Source of the DNA: Corynebacterium timonense
GTDB lineage: Bacteria; Actinomycetota; Actinomycetes; Mycobacteriales; Mycobacteriaceae
Length of the DNA stretch: 64,000 nucleotides
Direction of reading: 5' to 3'
Assembly: GCF_900105305.1 (NCBI RefSeq)
Contig: NZ_LT629765.1
Span: 1,240,001-1,304,000 of the forward strand
Under the pieces are notes generated by a model, which saw nothing but the letters and a program-made list of their open reading frames with translations, was not told the DNA's origin and ran no database searches. This document shows positions 35,601-43,425 of the stretch, one piece after another. Each line of letters starts with the position of its first letter. Within the stretch, counting starts at the first letter, position 1. Made by a program: the position numbers and the translations under genes.

Positions 35601-36818
35601 CTAGACCACCTGGTTCTTGCCCACGACAACAACGCCGTGCGGCGAAACCGTGTAGCGCTGGCGGTCGCGCTCAAGGTCCACGCCGATGATTTCGCCCTCG
35701 GAGACGTAGACGTTCTTGTCCAAGATGGCGCGGCGCACCACGGCACCTTTACCCACGCGCACACCCGGCATCAGCACCGAACCCTCGACGGAAGCCCCCT
35801 CCTCGACGCGCACGTCGGTGGACAGCACCGAGTTGCGCACCGTCGAGCCGGAGATGATCGAGCCCGAGCCGACGATGGACTCTTGGGCGATACCGCCCAC
35901 GACGAACTTGGCGGGCGGGAGGTTGCCATCCTCCGTGGAGTGAATCGGCCACGCCTTGTTGTACAGGTTGAACACCGGGTGCGAGGAAATGAGGTCCATG
36001 TGGGCCTCGTAAAAGGAGTCAACCGTACCAACGTCGCGCCAGTAGCCCTTGTCGCGATCCGTCGCGCCCGGGACCTCGTTCCGGGAGAAGTCGTACACGT
36101 GGGCGTCGCCGAGGTTGACAAAGTACGGGATAATGTCTCCGCCCATGTCATGGTCCGAGTCCTCGTTCTGCTCGTCCTCGAGCAAGGCCTTGATCAGCGC
36201 CTCCGTAGAAAAGACGTAGTTGCCCATCGAAGCGTAGGTGACCTCGGGGTCGTCCGGAGTTCCCGGCGGGTCGGCCGGCTTCTCCAGGAACTCGGTCACC
36301 GTGCCATCGTCATCGGCCTGGATGCAGCCGAAAGCGCGCGCCTCCGAACGCGGCACGCGGATGCCCGCCACCGTCGCCCCCTTGCCCGAGCGGATGTGGT
36401 CCTCGACCATCTGGGAGGGGTCCATCCGGTAGACGTGGTCCGCGCCGAAGACGAGGACGTAATCGGGCATGTCGTCGTAGATGAGGTTGAGAGACTGGAC
36501 GATCGCGTCCGCTGAGCCGTTGTACCACCGCTTGCCGCGGCGCTGCTGCGCGGGCACCGAGGCAATGTACTGCGGCGTCGGGCCCGACAGGTTCCAAGCG
36601 GTAGCCACGTGCCGGTCAAGCGAGTGGGACTTGTACTGTGTCAACACGGCGATGCGCATGTAGCCGGCGTTGACCAGGTTGGACAAGACGAAGTCAATCA
36701 GGCGGTAGTTGCCGCCGAACGGCACCGCAGGCTTGGCGCGGTCGGCGGTCAACGGAAACAGGCGCTTCCCCTCGCCGCCCGCGAGGACGATGGCAAGAAC
36801 TCTCGGCTGGGTCTTCAC
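35601..36818 (-). CDS. glgC: Glucose-1-phosphate adenylyltransferase
   Basis: The 405-residue enzyme makes ADP-glucose, the first committed step of glycogen and maltodextrin synthesis. The nucleotide-binding [22 protein letters not shown], the [14 protein letters not shown] stretch and the substrate loop [11 protein letters not shown] are present. The C-terminal third is a left-handed beta-helix ([23 protein letters not shown]). I trimmed the start to GTG 36818, the position that begins the family's usual N-terminus; the longer frame to 36932 runs into the opposite promoter. TAGGCT lies 8 bases before the start. It is divergent from glgA. Confidence 0.94.
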   Translation of the reverse strand: MKTQPRVLAIVLAGGEGKRLFPLTADRAKPAVPFGGNYRLIDFVLSNLVNAGYMRIAVLTQYKSHSLDRHVATAWNLSGPTPQYIASVPAQQRRGKRWYNGSADAIVQSLNLIYDDMPDYVLVFGADHVYRMDPSQMVEDHIRSGKGATVAGIRVPRSEARAFGCIQADDDGTVTEFLEKPADPPGTPDDPEVTYASMGNYVFSTEALIKALLEDEQNEDSDHDMGGDIIPYFVNLGDAHVYDFSRNEVPGATDRDKGYWRDVGTVDSFYEAHMDLISSHPVFNLYNKAWPIHSTEDGNLPPAKFVVGGIAQESIVGSGSIISGSTVRNSVLSTDVRVEEGASVEGSVLMPGVRVGKGAVVRRAILDKNVYVSEGEIIGVDLERDRQRYTVSPHGVVVVGKNQVV

Positions 36819-36826
36819 ACTCCGCC

Positions 36827-36953
36827 AGCCTATGCTGTTTTTTCCGGCAGCGCACGGGTTGTGCTCTGCCTTCGAGCACGTCTGCGGCGTGTCTCCGGCA
36901 CGTCTGTGCCGCGTCAGTGCACCACCCGGCATTCCTCACTAGGCTCGGCGGGT
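36827..36953. promoter_or_regulatory. Divergent glgC/glgA promoter region with matching -10 hexamers
   Basis: TAGGCT precedes the glgC GTG by 8 bases (36827-36832, minus strand), and another TAGGCT precedes the glgA ATG by 8 bases (36940-36945, plus strand). Between them the 11-mers GCACGTCTGCG (36876) and GCACGTCTGTG (36898) repeat with a 22-base period. These could be a regulator site for balanced expression of both genes. Confidence 0.5.
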
Positions 36954-38108
36954 ATGAAAGTCGGAATGCTGACGAGAGAGTACCCCCCGGAGATCTACGG
37001 GGGCGCTGGCGTCCACGTCACCGAGCTCACGCGCTTCATGCGCACCATCGCCTCCGTGGAGGTCCACTGCATGGGCCAGCCGCGCGACGAAGCGGGCGTT
37101 GTCGTCCACGGAGCCGACCCCGCCCTCGACGACGCGAACGGGGCGCTGAAGACCCTGTCCACGGGCCTGCGCATGGCCCACGCGGCCGGCGGGCTCGATG
37201 TCGTCCATTCCCACACCTGGTACACGGGCCTCGGCGGCCACCTGGCGGGGCTGCTCCACGACATCCCGCACGTCGTCACCGCGCACTCTCTCGAACCCGA
37301 CCGCCCCTGGAAGCGCGAGCAGCTCGGCGGCGGCTACGACGTGTCCTCGTGGTCGGAGAAGAACGCGATGGAGCACGCCGACGCCGTCATCGCGGTTTCA
37401 TCCGGCATGAAGGAGTCCATCCTCGCCGCCTACCCGCGAATCCCCGAGGAAAAGGTGCACGTGGTCCTCAACGGGGTCGACACCGAGCGCTGGTACCCGG
37501 GGCACGGCACCATCACCGAGGAACTCGGGGTGGACGCGGACCGCCCAGTCGTCGCCTTCGTCGGCCGCATCACCCGCCAAAAAGGGGTCCCCCACCTACT
37601 GAAGGCCGCCCGGCTTTTCGACGCCGACATTCAGCTCATCCTCTGCGCGGGCGCCCCCGACACGCCCGAAATCGCAGCGGAAACCGAGGGCCTTGTGGAC
37701 ACGCTGCGGGCGGAGCGTGAGGGTGTGTTCTGGGTCCAGGAGATGCTTCCGCCCGAGAAGATCCGCGAGGTCTACTCCGCCGCCGACGTCTTCGTCTGCC
37801 CCTCGGTCTACGAGCCGCTGGGCATTGTCAACCTCGAAGCCATGGCGTGCGAAACCGCCGTCGTCGCCTCCCGCGTCGGCGGCATCCCCGAGGTCGTCGT
37901 CGATGGGGAGACCGGCACCTTGGTGGACTACGAGGCGAACGACCCAGACGCCTTCGAGCGCGGCCTCGCCGACGCCGTCAACGCCATCGCGGCGGACCGG
38001 GAGCGAGCCTCCCGCCTCGGCCGCGCGGGTCTTGAGCGGGCGCGTCAGGAGTTCTCGTGGGGCACGATCGCCCAGCAAACCGTCGACATTTATTCCAGCT
38101 TGATTTAG
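36954..38108 (+). CDS. glgA: Glycogen synthase / ADP-glucose-dependent glucosyltransferase
   Basis: The 384-residue GT4-type glycosyltransferase is the short actinobacterial GlgA (GlgM-like). It uses the ADP-glucose made by GlgC to build alpha-1,4-glucan or maltose-1-phosphate. MLTREYPPEIYGGAGVHVTEL at the N-terminus, HSHTWYTGLGGH, the FVGRITRQKGVPHLL strand-helix and the C-terminal nucleotide-sugar site (CPSVYEPLGIVNLEAMA, ERGLADAV) are clear. I chose ATG 36954, the start of the conserved N-terminus. The GH32-like gene begins 15 bases after its stop and is likely co-transcribed. Confidence 0.92.
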   Translation: MKVGMLTREYPPEIYGGAGVHVTELTRFMRTIASVEVHCMGQPRDEAGVVVHGADPALDDANGALKTLSTGLRMAHAAGGLDVVHSHTWYTGLGGHLAGLLHDIPHVVTAHSLEPDRPWKREQLGGGYDVSSWSEKNAMEHADAVIAVSSGMKESILAAYPRIPEEKVHVVLNGVDTERWYPGHGTITEELGVDADRPVVAFVGRITRQKGVPHLLKAARLFDADIQLILCAGAPDTPEIAAETEGLVDTLRAEREGVFWVQEMLPPEKIREVYSAADVFVCPSVYEPLGIVNLEAMACETAVVASRVGGIPEVVVDGETGTLVDYEANDPDAFERGLADAVNAIAADRERASRLGRAGLERARQEFSWGTIAQQTVDIYSSLI

Positions 38109-38123
38109 AGGTACTCACACATA

Positions 38124-39527
38124 ATGAGCGTTTTCCGTCCCGAACTTCACATCACGGCAGAAAGTGGCATCCTCGAGGGCGCCGCCGGCATCCTGCGCCA
38201 CTCCACCCCCGACGCGGACGACGACACGTGGCACGTGTTCTACCAGTACAAACCCTCCCCCGAGGAGGCCAGCCGCTGGGGTCACTCCTGCTCGGAACGC
38301 AACCCCTTCGATTGGGTCGAGTGCAACGACGCGATCGCCCCCGCGGCCGGAGAGATCGCCGTGCGCGCTGGTGCCGTCGTCGCCGCCCGCGGCGGCGTCG
38401 ACCTGTACTTCACCTCCGTCACAGAGTCCAATACCTCGGTCCAGATCGCACACGCCGACGACCTCAACGAGCTATGCGACGACGTCAACGAGGACTACTC
38501 CGTGAGCGCGGCCTTCAGCCGGCGCGGCAACGTCGTCGCCGACGCAGCGAGCTTCACACGTTTCCGCTCCCCCTGCGTGGTCCCGGGGTGGGTCGACCAC
38601 GATGACCGCGACCGCGGCCAGGAAGGCTGGCTCATGCTCGCCGTCACCGGCGCCGGCGATCACCCCGTGGTCGTGGTGCTCAGCTCCGGTGACGGCACGG
38701 CGTGGAAAGCGCTCGGCGCGCTCGAGTTCGACGGCGACCCCGGCTTCGACCCCGCCAACGAGTCCATCGTCGCCCCCCGCATCATCCGTCTGCGTGACGA
38801 AGTCGACGGGCAGATCTACGACGTCCTCCTCATCACCCTAGAGCGCGCCGGGCGCGACGAGACCGTCTACGTCACCGGCACGCTGCGCGGGCACTGTTTT
38901 GAGGTGCGCACCCCCGCGCTGCCCATCGACCGCGGCCACGACTTCTCGCGCCCTCGCACCACCAACTACACACACGACTCCACCGAAGTCTCCGCCCGCT
39001 TCGACCGCGCCTATATCTTCGGTGCCATGCGCACAGCGGGGCGCGGCGCGGACCTGACCCACGAGCGCAACTGGGAGTCCGAGGGCTGGGCCGGGACGCT
39101 CAGCCTGCCTCGCCGCGTGACTCTGCAGAACGGCCGCCTCTACCAGACGCCGGCGCCCGGCCTGCCCGACGCCGTCTCCGAGGCCCACAACGTGCGGCTC
39201 TGGACCGGCATCTGCGAGATCCCGGTCGGCTCCTCCGTCACCGCGGAGATCCTCGACGCCAGCGGCGAGCCCGCGGCCGTGGTCACGCACTCGGGCGACA
39301 CCATCACCGTGGACCGCCTCGACGGATCCCCGGCGACGTCCGATCTACACGACGAGGACGAAGACAGCATCACCATCATCGTCGACGGCTCCACCCTCGA
39401 GGTCTTCGCGGGCGGCGGCGCCGTCACGATGTCCTCGCGGCTGTGGCCGGAGGGCGGGTGCTCGGGCATCCGGGTGCGCTCCGCGGGCGAAGCCCGCATC
39501 CACGGGGAATGGCGCCGAGGCGACTAA
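38124..39527 (+). CDS. GH32-like glycosidase homologue with altered catalytic motifs
   Basis: The 467-residue protein keeps the beta-fructosidase frame: WHVFYQYKP, WGHSCS, a five-bladed propeller-sized N-terminal part, LSLPRRVTLQNGRLYQTP and the C-terminal beta-sandwich (IIVDGSTLEVFAGGGAVTMSSRLWP). However, the nucleophile motif NDPNG is absent; the aligned place reads SGILEGAAGI. FRDP has become FRSP near residue 148, and the acid/base ECP motif is not recognisable. It therefore probably does not split sucrose or levan in the usual way. It could bind sugars or regulate, or use another mechanism. It follows glgA by 15 bases, so a link to glycogen metabolism is possible. Confidence 0.75.
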   Translation: MSVFRPELHITAESGILEGAAGILRHSTPDADDDTWHVFYQYKPSPEEASRWGHSCSERNPFDWVECNDAIAPAAGEIAVRAGAVVAARGGVDLYFTSVTESNTSVQIAHADDLNELCDDVNEDYSVSAAFSRRGNVVADAASFTRFRSPCVVPGWVDHDDRDRGQEGWLMLAVTGAGDHPVVVVLSSGDGTAWKALGALEFDGDPGFDPANESIVAPRIIRLRDEVDGQIYDVLLITLERAGRDETVYVTGTLRGHCFEVRTPALPIDRGHDFSRPRTTNYTHDSTEVSARFDRAYIFGAMRTAGRGADLTHERNWESEGWAGTLSLPRRVTLQNGRLYQTPAPGLPDAVSEAHNVRLWTGICEIPVGSSVTAEILDASGEPAAVVTHSGDTITVDRLDGSPATSDLHDEDEDSITIIVDGSTLEVFAGGGAVTMSSRLWPEGGCSGIRVRSAGEARIHGEWRRGD

Positions 39528-39549
39528 CAGCGGGCGGGCGCTGAGGTGT

Positions 39550-40407
39550 TTAGGCCTTGCGGAAGCGCAGGAGCTGGGCTCGCGCCGTCACGTCCAAGTG
39601 GTCGGGCAGCTGCTCGACGCGCCGTGCCAGAACGGCCGGGTCAAGGTGGCGCGCCGAGGGGCTCATGCCCACCTGAGCGGCGATCGAGCTGCGATCCAGG
39701 CGGATCGGGAACTCCACCAGCTCCGGCTCCCCCACCTGCGTCAGGTGGCCCGCGGTCTGGTCCAGCAGGCGCCGCACTTTGTTCTTTTCCACGCCGAGGA
39801 TGCCCAGCGGCTCGCGCAGCTCGTCGAGGTGGCCGCTGTCGGCGGCGAGGAAGATGGCCTCGCCGTCGTCGCTGAGCACACGCGCGAACTCCGCCGGGTT
39901 GCGGGGCGCGAAGATGACGGTGATGGCGTCGACTGAGCCGTCGCGAAGCGGCAGGCCCTCCCACACGTCGGCGACGATGGCTCCGATGCGGTCGTGGGCC
40001 TTGGCCAAGTGCTTGGCGGCCGGGGTGGAAATGTCGATGCCCACCCCGCGCGATCCCTCGATGCTGTCGAGGGTGTGCGCGAGGTAGTATCCGGTGCCGG
40101 CGCCGACCTCGAGGACCACCGGCTCGGCGGAGTGGGACGCGTCGACCGCATCGGCGACGCGCTCGGTGAGCGTCTCCACGAAGGGGGCGAAGTAGCCCCG
40201 GGACAGGAAGACCTCGCGGGAGCTGACCATGTCGGCGCTATCGCCCTCGTGGTGCAGCCCGCCGCCGCCGACGAGAGTGACGTAGCCTTGGCGGGCTACG
40301 TCGTACGAGTGCCCCGTTTCAGAGACGAGGCGGGAAAAGTCATCCTCCCCCCGCAGCGGGGACAGGTCGACGGGGTCGGCGAGGACGTCAACGATGTCTT
40401 TGAGCAT
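39550..40407 (-). CDS. 23S rRNA (guanine-N1-)-methyltransferase-like protein (RlmA family)
   Basis: The 285-residue SAM-dependent methyltransferase matches RlmA/TlrB: HSYDVARQGYVTLVGGG, MVSSREVFLSRGYFAPF, the SAM loop LEVGAGTGYYLAH and APRNPAEFARVLSDDGEAI. The N-terminal zinc finger typical of E. coli RlmA (paired Cys) is not seen; the place reads DPVDLSPLRGEDDFSRLVSETG without Cys. Target is presumably a guanine in 23S rRNA helix 35. It stands at the end of the minus-strand group, 37 bases past the DUF3117 gene. Confidence 0.78.
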   Translation of the reverse strand: MLKDIVDVLADPVDLSPLRGEDDFSRLVSETGHSYDVARQGYVTLVGGGGLHHEGDSADMVSSREVFLSRGYFAPFVETLTERVADAVDASHSAEPVVLEVGAGTGYYLAHTLDSIEGSRGVGIDISTPAAKHLAKAHDRIGAIVADVWEGLPLRDGSVDAITVIFAPRNPAEFARVLSDDGEAIFLAADSGHLDELREPLGILGVEKNKVRRLLDQTAGHLTQVGEPELVEFPIRLDRSSIAAQVGMSPSARHLDPAVLARRVEQLPDHLDVTARAQLLRFRKA

Positions 40408-40444
40408 GGAATGATCTTAGCGCGCCCTCCCCAGTGGCGGGGTC

Positions 40445-40615
40445 CTACGCTCCCGCAGCGTCGGTGAGAAGCTGGCCGAGTTCGGCCGCCTCTTCCTTCG
40501 TCATTTCGACGACGAGGCGGCCGCCGCCGTCAGAGGGAATCCGCATGACGATCTTCCTGCTCTCCTCGACCGCTTCCATCGGCCCGTTGCCGGTCCTCGG
40601 TTTCATCGCTGCCAT
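40445..40615 (-). CDS. DUF3117 small conserved actinobacterial protein
   Basis: This 56-residue protein is too short for most gene finders' first pass. It begins MAAMKPRTGNGPMEAVEESR, continues KIVMRIPSDGGGRLVVEMT and ends KEEAAELGQLLTDAAGA. This is a clear member of the DUF3117 family, found almost throughout actinobacteria with unknown function. AGGAGG lies 6-7 bases before the ATG. Its first 86 bases overlap the 3' end of the DivIVA-like gene in another frame, so the two are translationally linked. Confidence 0.85.
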   Translation of the reverse strand: MAAMKPRTGNGPMEAVEESRKIVMRIPSDGGGRLVVEMTKEEAAELGQLLTDAAGA

Positions 40616-41000
40616 ACTGGCCCTCCTGCATGTTCCCCCGCGCGAGGGCGGGTTCGGCCCCTGCGGGTGATGTTTCTGTCTCGTGATATTCTACGCTCTT
40701 TCCCCCGGGCGCGGCCTCCGGCTGGGGCGCGCGTCCAACCCCGGCGGGGCTGACAGGCTGACCGGTCAGCTGAGCGATCAGGGCGTCGACCTGCTGCATG
40801 TCGTAGCCGCGGTGGACCACCTCGAAGGCGACGTCGCCGAGCCTGCCGTCCTCCACGGCGCGGCGGTTGCGTTCGATAACCTCAGGGCCGGGAGGCATCG
40901 GCTCGAGCGCCTCCCCGCGGCCGAAGATCTGCGCCGAGAGCGCGAAGCCGAGCGCAGCAACGAGGGCGATGACCACGATGAGCAGGATCCACGAAAGCAT
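40530..41000 (-). CDS. DivIVA-domain membrane protein
   Basis: The 156-residue protein has an N-terminal membrane anchor (WILLIVVIALVAALGFALSAQIF) and one short DivIVA-type motif (LGDVAFEVVHRGYDMQQVDALIAQL). It ends in a disordered, charged tail. Relatives are conserved in corynebacteria and mycobacteria next to gpgS and folP2. A role at the pole or cell wall growth zone is inferred from the domain. It starts 3 bases after the gpgS stop, and its end overlaps the DUF3117 start. Confidence 0.78.
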   Translation of the reverse strand: MLSWILLIVVIALVAALGFALSAQIFGRGEALEPMPPGPEVIERNRRAVEDGRLGDVAFEVVHRGYDMQQVDALIAQLTGQPVSPAGVGRAPQPEAAPGGKSVEYHETETSPAGAEPALARGNMQEGQYGSDETEDRQRADGSGRGEQEDRHADSL

Positions 41001-41003
41001 GGG

Positions 41004-41738
41004 CTAGATAGTATCGCGGCGCCAGGGCGGGCGTTGCTCGACCGCGCCCGCCCACCCCGCGCGCGCGAGCAGGGTGCGCGTGACCACGTCGGCCATGGGT
41101 GCCAGCTCTTCCAGGGTGCGGTTGCGGTGCATGCGGACACCGAGCCCGACCTGCGTCACGGCGTCGGGGCCGAAGCGCGTGGCGACGTCGACAAGCAAGC
41201 CCGATTCCACCCCGTAGCCTGCGACAAAGGGCAGCGTGAGGGCGCTCTCCCGGCGGATCGCGTACTCGCCGGCGAGCGGCTGGTCAATGTGGCTGAGCTC
41301 GGGGAAGAGCTGCCGGATAAGCGGCTTCGCCGTCAGCTCCGTGACCCGTCCGCCGCCGGACGTGCGGCCCTCGAAACCGCGCGAGTAGGAGGCCTTGACC
41401 AGGTGGGCTCCGTGGGCAATGGGGGCGGCGAGCTTGTCAACCCACTCCGGCCGGAGGGAGGTGACGTCGGCGTCGACGAAGACAACGACGTCGCCGCGCG
41501 CCGCCAGGACGCCGCGCCACAGGGCCTCCCCCTTGCCGGGGCGGGGCGCGATCTCGGGCGCGATCTCGCGCCAGTTGAGCACGCGGGCCCCCGCCGCACG
41601 GGCGGCGGGCGCGGTGGCGTCGGTCGAGTCTGAGTCGACGACGAGAACTTCCTCGGCACACGAGGCCAGGCAGGTCTCGACGACCCCGGCCACCGTACTT
41701 TCCTCGTTGAGCGCCGGGATGACCACCGAGACCCTCAT
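41004..41738 (-). CDS. gpgS: Glucosyl-3-phosphoglycerate synthase-like glycosyltransferase
   Basis: The 244-residue GT-A glycosyltransferase (GT81 type) transfers glucose from a nucleotide sugar to 3-phosphoglycerate, the first step toward methylglucose lipopolysaccharide or glucosylglycerate. VVIPALNEESTVAGVV, LVVDSDSTDAT, the GKGEALWRG loop, VFVDADVTSL (the DxD metal motif) and LAGEYAIRR follow in the GpgS order. The length is shorter than mycobacterial GpgS by about 80 residues, which lie mostly at the ends. Its ATG shares ATGA with the folP2 stop, so the two are coupled. Confidence 0.82.
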   Translation of the reverse strand: MRVSVVIPALNEESTVAGVVETCLASCAEEVLVVDSDSTDATAPAARAAGARVLNWREIAPEIAPRPGKGEALWRGVLAARGDVVVFVDADVTSLRPEWVDKLAAPIAHGAHLVKASYSRGFEGRTSGGGRVTELTAKPLIRQLFPELSHIDQPLAGEYAIRRESALTLPFVAGYGVESGLLVDVATRFGPDAVTQVGLGVRMHRNRTLEELAPMADVVTRTLLARAGWAGAVEQRPPWRRDTI

Positions 41739-42562
41739 GCCAGGCCCCGGACGGTGTTCGCGGGCGGCTCTTCGCCGGCGATGGCCGCCGTCATGGCGAT
41801 GACGTCGAGGGTTTCGCGCACCTCGTGGACGCGGAAGGCGGCCACGCCCCGGGCGGCGCACCACGCGGTCGCGGCGAGCGTGCCGGCCACGCGTTCGCCC
41901 ACGGGACGGTCCAGGGTTTCGCCGACGAAATCCTTGTTGCTCAGCGCCATGAGCACCGGCCACCCGGTGGCCACGAGACGGTCCACGTTGCGCAGAAGCT
42001 CGAGGCCGTGGAAGGTGTTTTTGCCGAAGTCGTGGGTGGGGTCGATGTAGACCCTCCCCTCTGGGACTCCGCAGTCGAGCGCGCGCTGTGCCAGCCGCGT
42101 CGTCTCCCGGATAACGTCGCCGACCACGTCATCGTAGTGGACACGATACGGCCGGGTACGCGGCGTCGCGCCGCCGGTATGGGAGCAGACGTAGCCGACC
42201 TGGTTGTGGCCGGCGACCTCGACGAGCTCCGGGTCGTAGCCGGCCCACGTGTCGTTGATGAGGTCCGCGCCGGCGTCGATCGCGCGTTGGGCGACCTCGG
42301 AGCGCCACGTGTCCACGGAGATGGAGACCTCGGGGTGGCGCTCACGCACTGCCCGGATCAGCGGGACGACGCGCTCGCTTTCCTCGGCGATGCCGACGCT
42401 GTCGCCGGGGCCCGCCTTGACGCCGCCGACGTCGATGATCGCGGCGCCCGCCGCCACCGCCTCGTCGGCGCGGGCGCGGGCGGCGTCGAGGCCGAAGGTG
42501 GCCCCCTTGTCGTAGAACGAGTCAGGCGTCCGGTTGACGATCGCCATGACCTGAGCGCGCAT
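41735..42562 (-). CDS. folP2: Dihydropteroate synthase homologue FolP2
   Basis: The 275-residue TIM-barrel protein carries MAIVNRTPDSFYDKG, AAIIDVGGVKAGPG, ISVDTWRSEVAQ, LINDTW and the late RVHEVRETLDV. The first pterin-binding segment NVTPDSF is NRTPDSF here, and the glycine-rich place reads DVGGVKAGPG rather than DVGGESTRPG. The lost SxRP loop matches the second, non-folate homologue FolP2 of mycobacteria and corynebacteria, which lacks normal dihydropteroate synthase activity. The true folP1 lies elsewhere. It is coupled by ATGA to gpgS and sits one base from the LOG-family gene. Confidence 0.85.
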   Translation of the reverse strand: MRAQVMAIVNRTPDSFYDKGATFGLDAARARADEAVAAGAAIIDVGGVKAGPGDSVGIAEESERVVPLIRAVRERHPEVSISVDTWRSEVAQRAIDAGADLINDTWAGYDPELVEVAGHNQVGYVCSHTGGATPRTRPYRVHYDDVVGDVIRETTRLAQRALDCGVPEGRVYIDPTHDFGKNTFHGLELLRNVDRLVATGWPVLMALSNKDFVGETLDRPVGERVAGTLAATAWCAARGVAAFRVHEVRETLDVIAMTAAIAGEEPPANTVRGLA

Positions 42563-43369
42563 CTAGCGGAGGCCTCCTTCGCCCTTCCTGCCGCGGATGC
42601 GCTCGTCCGTCATGACTTTGTGCGCCCGCACGATGTGGTCGACGGCCTCCTCGATCGAGTCGGTGACCAAGAAGAGCTCGTCGTCGCCCTCGGAGATGAG
42701 ACCGCGCGCGAGCTGTTGGCTCCGGATCCACTCGACGAGCCCACCCCAGAACTCGCAGCCGAGAAGGACCATCGGAAAGTTGGTCACCTTACCGGTTTGC
42801 ACCATGACAAGCATCTCGAAGACCTCGTCGAGGGTGCCATAGCCGCCGGGCAGCGAGATGAAGGCCTGCGAGTACTTCAAGAACATGGTCTTGCGGGCGA
42901 AGAAGTAGCGGAAGTTCAGGCCCAGGTCGACCCAGTCGTTAAGCCCCTGCTCGAACGGGAGCTCGATGCCCAGGCCCACGGACATACCCCCGGCGTTGTG
43001 CGCGCCCCGGTTCGGGCCCTCCATGAGGCCCGGACCGCCGCCGGTGATGACGGCGTAGCCGGCCTCCACGAGCGCCTTGCCCAGCTCGCAGGACTGTTCG
43101 TACTCCGGGGTGCCTTCGCCGAGGCGGGCGGAGCCGAAGACGGTGACGGCCTTGGGCAGGTCCGACAGCGCGTCGAAGCCAGCGACGAACTCGGACTGGA
43201 TGCGCATCACCCGCCACGGGTCGGCGTGCTTCCAGTCGTGGTCGGAGCTTCCGAGCGACTCGAGCAGGCGCTGGTCATAGGTCGACGCCTGCCTGTCCTC
43301 GCTGCGCAGCATGAGGGGGCCGCGCAGCTTTCGCTCGCGGTCGGGTCGGGGGGTTTTGTGGGGCGCCAC
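42563..43369 (-). CDS. LOG-family (TIGR00730) nucleotide phosphoribohydrolase-like protein
   Basis: The 268-residue Rossmann-fold protein has VFGSARLGEGTPEY, VITGGGPGLMEGPNRGA and the active-site motif PGGYGTLDEVFE. These are the marks of cytokinin-activating LOG proteins and bacterial nucleoside-5'-monophosphate phosphoribohydrolases. It probably removes ribose-5-phosphate from AMP or modified nucleotides. The N-terminal 50 residues are charged and variable. Start is GTG. It heads a run of genes that are nearly end to end (LOG, folP2, gpgS, DivIVA-like, DUF3117). Confidence 0.85.
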   Translation of the reverse strand: MAPHKTPRPDRERKLRGPLMLRSEDRQASTYDQRLLESLGSSDHDWKHADPWRVMRIQSEFVAGFDALSDLPKAVTVFGSARLGEGTPEYEQSCELGKALVEAGYAVITGGGPGLMEGPNRGAHNAGGMSVGLGIELPFEQGLNDWVDLGLNFRYFFARKTMFLKYSQAFISLPGGYGTLDEVFEMLVMVQTGKVTNFPMVLLGCEFWGGLVEWIRSQQLARGLISEGDDELFLVTDSIEEAVDHIVRAHKVMTDERIRGRKGEGGLR

Positions 43370-43425
43370 GTGTCAGGCCTTCCAGTTGAGTGCGTTGTCT
43401 GTGTCTGTTGTCGGTGAACCAGCAG

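Noticed and set aside
36819..36953. GlxR (cAMP receptor) site between glgC and glgA
   Set aside because: I looked for TGTGA-N6-TCACA because glycogen genes are GlxR targets in C. glutamicum. The best stretch, GTGCTCTGCCTTCGAGCAC, does not fit.
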